Of a DNA stretch of 38,348 nucleotides, positions 33,946-38,348 are shown piece after piece. The first letter of the stretch is position 1; each line of letters opens with the position of its first letter. This stretch comes from Desulfovibrionaceae bacterium. Lineage in GTDB: Bacteria > Desulfobacterota > Desulfovibrionia > Desulfovibrionales > Desulfovibrionaceae. The DNA is taken from positions 1 through 38,348 of the forward strand of contig JAFTDR010000196.1 in NCBI GenBank assembly GCA_017454105.1, written 5' to 3'. The notes below the pieces were generated by a model. The model searched no databases and was not told the DNA's origin. It saw only the letters and a program-made list of their open reading frames with translations. The position numbers and the translations under genes were made by a program.

Positions 33946-35024
33946 CTCGCACTCCGCTGGGAAGTCATTGCGGCCTCATGGCCGGGTATTTGTCGTTTGA
34001 AAACGAGACGCCAGACAAGGGGCTCTGTCGCCGGAGAAAAACTGTCTTGGAGTTCCGCTCCGTAGGAGAGCGCTGATATTGGCATGTTCGCTTCATTGGA
34101 AACATTAACGACAGTGCCGTAGCTTATGGCCTCGTCAAGTTTGGTCCAAACCAGACTCGACGGCAGCTGGGTGGCGTAGCGCGACAGAAATTCCTGCGTC
34201 TGAAGCGCGTTCGAGAAGGGAGAGAAGGTCAAGTGTACGGCAACGTTCTTGTTCTCCAGGCCCAAGTTCGCAAGACAGGTACGCAGCGTTTGACCGCGCT
34301 GAAGGCCAGGAGTATCCACAAAAAGTATGTCTTCTGCGGCACTTTTCTCGATGATCGACGTCATAGATCGCTCGTCCGCCGCTTCAAGATAGGTGAAATT
34401 GGAAAGTTCCGCCCAATGCCGCAAAAGAAGTCGTCCGTTACCCCGCAGGCAGTCGACATTGACAAAAACGATGCGCAGCGCGGGATCGCATTTCCGAAGA
34501 TAGAGGGCGAAACGCAGTGCTGTACTCGTTTTTCCGCTTCCAAACGGGCCGGTAAAGACATGTATATGCTGCGGCCATTCGGCAAGGCCGAAGGACTTCA
34601 CATGAACCATCTCGCAAAGACATTCAAGAATGGACGCTCCAGGTGTCGCAAGCAAACGCTTGTAGAGGTCAAGTGACACAGCGTCGGATACGCCCTCTCT
34701 CTGGAGATACTCAAGAGCGACGCGCTGTCTCGGGGTTAAGCGGGACATCTGTATAGCTGGGCGCATAAGCGCGTACAGCTGCTCTTTAATCTTAAGCCAG
34801 TCTTTCTGCCAGTCGCCCCAGCCACTCCAGCCGAAACCTTGCGCTTCGCTGGACTGCTGAGTTGACTGCGGATGCCTGTCAAGACCCGCTGTTATTTCGT
34901 GGCAGATGACCCCGTTTTTGCGATAGGTTCTGTTTCCAAGGATTACAGCATCAGGACCCATTTCGGCTTTAACCTGTGCCAATACTTCCCCTGATGAAGA
35001 ACCTGTAAAGGTTTTTACCTGCAT
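33942..35024 (-). CDS. flhF: Flagellar SRP-like GTPase FlhF
   Basis: SRP-family GTPase that places flagella at the pole. The N-terminal B domain starts MQVKTFTGSSSGEVLAQVKAE style with GPDAVILGNRTYRKNGV. The NG domain has the G1 loop GPFGSGKTST (residues ~159-168), DTPGLQRG (G3) and VWTKLDEA (G4), and ends with GAELQDSFSPA. At 360 residues it is near the family norm with a short linker. It is the first gene of the operon, about 48 bases behind the predicted sigma-54 start site. The flhA gene that often precedes it is not found. Confidence 0.94.
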   Translation of the reverse strand: MQVKTFTGSSSGEVLAQVKAEMGPDAVILGNRTYRKNGVICHEITAGLDRHPQSTQQSSEAQGFGWSGWGDWQKDWLKIKEQLYALMRPAIQMSRLTPRQRVALEYLQREGVSDAVSLDLYKRLLATPGASILECLCEMVHVKSFGLAEWPQHIHVFTGPFGSGKTSTALRFALYLRKCDPALRIVFVNVDCLRGNGRLLLRHWAELSNFTYLEAADERSMTSIIEKSAAEDILFVDTPGLQRGQTLRTCLANLGLENKNVAVHLTFSPFSNALQTQEFLSRYATQLPSSLVWTKLDEAISYGTVVNVSNEANMPISALSYGAELQDSFSPATEPLVWRLVFKRQIPGHEAAMTSQRSAR

Positions 35025-35082
35025 GAGTAATCCCTGTTTCTCTCAACGTCTTCCACAGGAAGGCGGAGGTTAAAAGCCTAAA

Positions 35083-35098
35083 TGCAAAAAAAATGCCA
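35083..35098 (-). promoter_or_regulatory. Sigma-54 (RpoN) promoter for the flhF operon
   Basis: The minus strand has TGGCA, eight T, then GCA, giving the -24 GG and -12 GC at exactly the spacing of consensus TGGCACG-N4-TTGCA. The start of transcription would be near 35072, leaving a ~48-base leader before flhF. This predicts control by RpoN plus an enhancer-binding protein of the FleQ/FlrA type. Confidence 0.75.
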
Positions 35099-35668
35099 TA
35101 CTACCCAAAATATCCAAAAAGAGCCGTTGGCGCGAATGCACACGTTCTGTACTCTCTGCTGCATTCACCGTGTGAACTAGTACCGCCTGCGCGTCCGAGC
35201 TGAAATTCCACACTGACTATGCACACCGTCTCATCCTCTCCATTCCAGTCGGTTTTCTAGAGCGCGTTGATGCAGCGTGCGTATATTCTAAAAACATGTA
35301 CGCCAAATCATCAAAGTCCGCAATAAGCGACCAGAAGACACGCCCCTTGCCTACCACAAGGAGCCGGCACGTGTCTGTGGCCGATCATACGTCATATTCC
35401 CGCGCACCCAGTCATAGCGCTTTTAACTCTCCCATCCCCCGGCGACGCGCTACAGACCGCACACACAGTGTGGGCAGCGAAACCGTATACAGCACCCCTG
35501 CAATCGGGACCTTTGTATTGATATACCCGACCACAGAGCGATTTTCCTCTTAAAAAGCCATACCTAAAAAAACATAGAGGACCAGCACTCATGGCCGCAC
35601 AGGTACAAATCACTGCGGATTTTCGCTATGGCAAAGCGTCACGCATACAATTCTTTGACATACGGAAC
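35099..35668. other. Region upstream of the flagellar operon, no gene recognised
   Basis: Short open frames on both strands resemble no family and lack ribosome binding sites. No remnant of flhA could be recognised. Enhancer sites for the sigma-54 activator would be expected here but cannot be named. Confidence 0.45.
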
Positions 35669-35980
35669 TCACCTCTCCCTCACACTGCAAGAAAGCCCTG
35701 CGAGCGGGTAGGCAATTTTCCGCAACTGACCAATCAGAGGCCGCATAGAGGGCTGTGCGACAAAAATTCCGTCATGATAGACTTCAACACAGAGGCTGTC
35801 TATGCCGTAAACGGCACAAAAAAATTTTGCGGGAGCATACGCGATTGCCAGGGCAAAATCTCTGTGACGCCGAAAGGAGAGTGAAGGAGAGTGCTTGACA
35901 CGCAGTGCTATATCTCGCCGTCACAATGATTCTTCCCATACCAACCAATCAAAGCCGATCGTCTTTGGCTTACGCGGGAA
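35669..35980 (-). pseudogene. Degenerate gene with in-frame TGA
   Basis: A minus-strand frame reads PRKPKTIGFDWLVWEESL, hits TGA at 35921-35923, then stays open for 83 codons (…HRDFALAIAYAPAKFFCAVYG…VEVYHDGIFVAQPSMRPLIGQL…) to TGA at 35669. The GFDWLVWEES segment resembles GLNWFAWDES in the neighbouring frame at 36000-36242, and at the TGA the relative has Gly. A nonsense mutation in one of two related genes is the simplest reading. No family recognised. Confidence 0.35.
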
Positions 35981-35999
35981 AAGCAGTGTGCGGCAGGCT

Positions 36000-36242
36000 T
36001 TAGACAAACAGCCACGTCGTAACTGAAAAGACCGTCAAAAACGCCACACTGACCAGAACGGGTCCTGGCAGACTTAACCTACGCGGGCGCAAAGGGAATG
36101 CTCGCTTTCTCACGAGCTGAGAGATTCGGCGCCCCCGTGATTCGTCCCAAGCAAACCAATTGAGGCCGAACTCAGAGCCTGACATTGTGTACTTAAGCCA
36201 GAAAAAAAATGCGTTGAGATGTGGGCTGATATTCCAGAGCAC
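36000..36242 (-). CDS. Possible small membrane protein
   Basis: 80 codons from a GTG, or about 61 from an internal ATG (MSGSEFGLNWFAWDES). The C-terminus is one hydrophobic segment, PGPVLVSVAFLTVFSVTTWL, preceded by a strongly basic stretch (LVRKRAFPLRPRRL), giving a likely single-pass protein with basic residues in the cytoplasm. It shares the W-[VA]-W-[ED]-ES block with the degenerate frame downstream. No good ribosome binding site; it may be a remnant. Confidence 0.3.
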   Translation of the reverse strand: MLWNISPHLNAFFFWLKYTMSGSEFGLNWFAWDESRGRRISQLVRKRAFPLRPRRLSLPGPVLVSVAFLTVFSVTTWLFV

Positions 36243-36540
36243 TTAGGATTGTAGCGTAATGCGCGCAACTTTTTTTACTACGCACAGACAACAATCATGC
36301 GACCGGGCCATCCTCTGGAGAAGCGTTCGCAAACTATTGACAGACGAAACGCGATTGTATCTGCTCACAAATCAAGAGAGTCTCCTTGGAATCTACGGCA
36401 AAGGTAAACCCATCATCATATTGCTTTAGCCTTGTACAAATTTTATGCATTTTTGTATTAAGTATACTAGCCGCTTATTCGACATAGATATTGAAATATT
36501 TAATTAAATCGTCATAAGTAAAACCTAAAAGTCAATTAAA
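36243..36540. other. Junction between core-like and AT-rich DNA
   Basis: No gene seen. Base composition changes near 36,420-36,430 from mixed to strongly AT-rich, suggesting the border of acquired DNA. Confidence 0.45.
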
Positions 36541-36819
36541 TTATTTTCTAAGTGTTAAATTTTTAAGATTACTAAATGATGATACGATAGAAACACAACC
36601 TACACTTGTTACTCCAATTATAAAAATAAATCTGAATTTACCTGTGTACTGTTTTAAAGTTACATAAAAATCATTCAATATAGATAGAATACTATTTAAT
36701 TCAACATCAATATAAATATGATACATCAAAGGAGTATCATATTCATCAATAGGTAATAGCGCACTATTATTTGCTAAATCTTTGTAAATTTCAACAAAAA
36801 TGTTATTACAATTCGAAAG
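36541..36819 (-). pseudogene. AT-rich membrane-protein fragment, 5' end missing
   Basis: The frame is open from just after a TAA at 36820 to the stop at 36541 (about 92 codons), but no ATG occurs until residue ~31. It reads …NIFVEIYKDLANNSALLP…YHIYIDVELNSILSILNDF… and carries one hydrophobic segment, FRFIFIIGVTSVGCVSIVSS, near the end. It looks like the C-terminal part of a membrane protein cut at its 5' side. Family not recognised. Confidence 0.4.
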
Positions 36820-37208
36820 TTAATTGCAATGAATGGCGCGCTCCCCACTGTGAGTGTATCTGCCCTCTCTGCCATAAGCTCCCTAAGTCTATTGCAATCA
36901 ATCAGTAGAATCGTACTCTCTGGATCCCGGGCTTCTTAAGCATTTGACGTATCCGCTCACGGAGGTACGATGGAATGCGTCTTTCAGATGATTCAGTGCT
37001 TTTTCAAGAGACGGTAGAATGCGGAGTTTGTTGACGCTGACACGGCTTGAAGTGCTTTAAAACCTGCATAATACCGTTGCCCCATGAGCGCATACTTTTT
37101 TATTAAAAATAAGCGATGCAGTCCTGTTACACATCCCCATTATGTCAATTTTTTGACAGAAAAAAAGGGCAGAGAGGCCATAACCTAAAATATCCTAAAT
37201 ACTCTAAA
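36820..37208. other. Intergenic stretch with decayed coding-like pieces
   Basis: Base composition returns to mixed here. Minus-strand pieces such as NKLRILPSLEKALNHLKDAF and RERIRQMLKKPGIQRVRFY are open but in different frames and without starts, like the remains of a frameshifted gene, possibly a transposase. No identification is possible. Confidence 0.3.
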
Positions 37209-38003
37209 TTAGAAAGTTTCAGATTTATAATAAGACTCATCAAAAATTAATTTGAAAAGAGCTGGTCCAGCATAAGGTCCAGCATAAAAACCCCACATTG
37301 GTAACAAAGTAGCGATTTTTCTAAACCTAAATGGCTTTGCTTCTATATAATCTCCTGATTTTAAATCTTTAAATCCATCGCTAGTATGTGGAAAGTGATC
37401 TGTTATCCAGTACTCAGCATGGTTTTTATTAATAATATTAGGCAAATTTTTGCCATGAAAAAAAATGTCATTCACACACTCATCATTTCCGCCAAATCTG
37501 CATCCATCAGTTACTCCAAGTCCTATATATACTGAAATATTATTGATATATATTTTATAGGCCACTATTTTCCAATCTGCGTTAACAAATATCAATTTTT
37601 TCTCTCTAGATGGAAGTTCATTGCTTGACCATGTTGGCTTTTTCATCGATATCCAACTTATAACATGTAATGAAGCAAAATTAATATCATTGTCAGTCTC
37701 TAATCTTTCACAAGACAAATCTTCAATTCTTGTTTTTTTATCTTCAAAGAGAATATTACTGAATCCTTTATCTTTAGAATAAAAATCTATATCTTTATTT
37801 TTATCTATATACAATAACGTATCTGGATCATAAAAAGTAAGATCTTTGAAGTCTTCATGAATTTGTTCATATTCACAGCTAGGTTCCACAATTCGAGATT
37901 GTAAAAATTCTTTAGTTGTGAATGTGATAGCTTGCCAGTCAGTGCCAGCACAAGGATAAACAACGATGTGTTGCGAATTACGTAATACAGAAATCCAATC
38001 CAT
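37209..38003 (-). CDS. Hypothetical protein, AT-rich accessory gene
   Basis: 264 residues, no family recognised. GAGG lies about 8 bases before the ATG, so it is probably expressed. It starts MDWISVLRNSQHIVVYPCAG and is rich in Asp, Lys, Ile and Phe; no signal peptide or clear membrane helix is present. Notable segments are VYIGLGVTDGCRFGGNDECV and AEYWITDHFPH, and a Gly/Pro/Tyr-rich end (GFYAGPYAGPALFKLIF). Its AT content is far above that of the flagellar and surface-polymer genes, so it was probably acquired. It sits between gene remnants, as accessory toxin, immunity or defence genes often do, but the sequence shows no such function. Confidence 0.7.
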   Translation of the reverse strand: MDWISVLRNSQHIVVYPCAGTDWQAITFTTKEFLQSRIVEPSCEYEQIHEDFKDLTFYDPDTLLYIDKNKDIDFYSKDKGFSNILFEDKKTRIEDLSCERLETDNDINFASLHVISWISMKKPTWSSNELPSREKKLIFVNADWKIVAYKIYINNISVYIGLGVTDGCRFGGNDECVNDIFFHGKNLPNIINKNHAEYWITDHFPHTSDGFKDLKSGDYIEAKPFRFRKIATLLPMWGFYAGPYAGPALFKLIFDESYYKSETF

Positions 38004-38348
38004 TTCTTAACCTCAATATATTAAGTTTCCAGCATAATTTTTGAATAAATCAGCCAGCTAGACATCAGATAGACGTGTTTCAAAAATCTGGCGAAATGTA
38101 ATAGCAGATGTACCAAGTTAGGAACTGTTATACTGCGGTCAGAAAAAAATATGCACTTTATGCCTTGACTCCTTCCTCCCTTCTTAGTAAGCCTTGGTAG
38201 ACTTTTTGGTTCTTCGTTATGAGTCGTGGGCAACTACACTGCGCGATGCAAGGTTTTCGGCGTCCTCCCGCTTGCTCGAATTTGCCTCCTTGCCGTGCGC
38301 GGTGTAACCGATGGACCTTGGCGAATGCCGCCTTCGGAGTCGTTTCAT
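38004..38348. other. Right-edge region, possible gene running off the window
   Basis: A minus-strand frame is open from the window edge to TAA at 38158-38160 (63 codons, basic, e.g. FAKVHRLHRARQGGKFEQAG). A second frame starts with ATG at the very edge and gives a 43-residue Lys/Arg-rich peptide. Neither is recognised. The GC-rich edge sequence differs from the AT-rich DNA beside it. Confidence 0.25.

Noticed and set aside
35921..35923. TGA as a selenocysteine codon
   Set aside because: The aligned residue in the related frame is Gly, no SECIS-like hairpin was recognised after it, and the region looks decayed.
1..38348. CRISPR array or rRNA genes
   Set aside because: No regularly spaced repeats and no rRNA-like stretches seen on either strand; only one tRNA was found.

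Overview
The window looks like a chromosomal segment of a Gram-negative, flagellated bacterium, most likely a member of Desulfovibrionaceae (Desulfobacterota). The best taxonomic clue is the order flhF-flhG-fliA-cheY-fliL, which as I recall matches Desulfovibrio. A tripartite RND efflux operon, outer-membrane-type proteins and GlnRS fit a Gram-negative host. This is inference from gene content; no database was searched. Nearly every gene lies on the minus strand.

Left flank (1 to about 6,235): a decayed island on the 3' side of a tRNA-Lys(UUU) gene. It holds an intact ImmA/IrrE-type metallopeptidase, a possible group II intron 5' end running off the left edge, a DruA-IS4 transposase split by two -1 frameshifts and lacking consensus catalytic residues, a frameshifted ParA-like ATPase, and a COG2865-type ATP-binding protein that has lost its N-terminus. 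The tRNA has its own recognisable promoter and terminator.

Core 1 (6.5-18.2 kb): glnS, then a surface-polymer locus. It encodes GalE, a GT61 glycosyltransferase, a CDP-glycerol/ribitol phosphotransferase, TarI- and TarJ-like enzymes for CDP-ribitol, and a 1,090-residue fusion of a CDP-polyol phosphotransferase with a HAD domain. Together they predict a polyol-phosphate-decorated surface glycan, a teichoic-acid-like chemistry that is unexpected in a Gram-negative.

Core 2 (18.4-30.2 kb): a small putative outer membrane protein, an efflux operon (MFP, RND pump, OprM-like factor) with a palindromic candidate operator but no adjacent regulator, a lone xdhC, topA, and a TraT-like exported protein.

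Core 3 (30.2-35.1 kb): the flagellar operon flhF-flhG-fliA-cheY-fliL followed by two small genes. A near-consensus sigma-54 promoter precedes flhF, and a bidirectional terminator is shared with the convergent TraT-like gene.

Right flank (35.1-38.35 kb): flhA, which I would expect next to flhF, is absent. There are degenerate gene remnants, then an AT-rich accessory stretch with a truncated membrane-protein fragment and an unrecognised 264-residue protein. Several long intergenic gaps and pseudogenes suggest ongoing gene decay.
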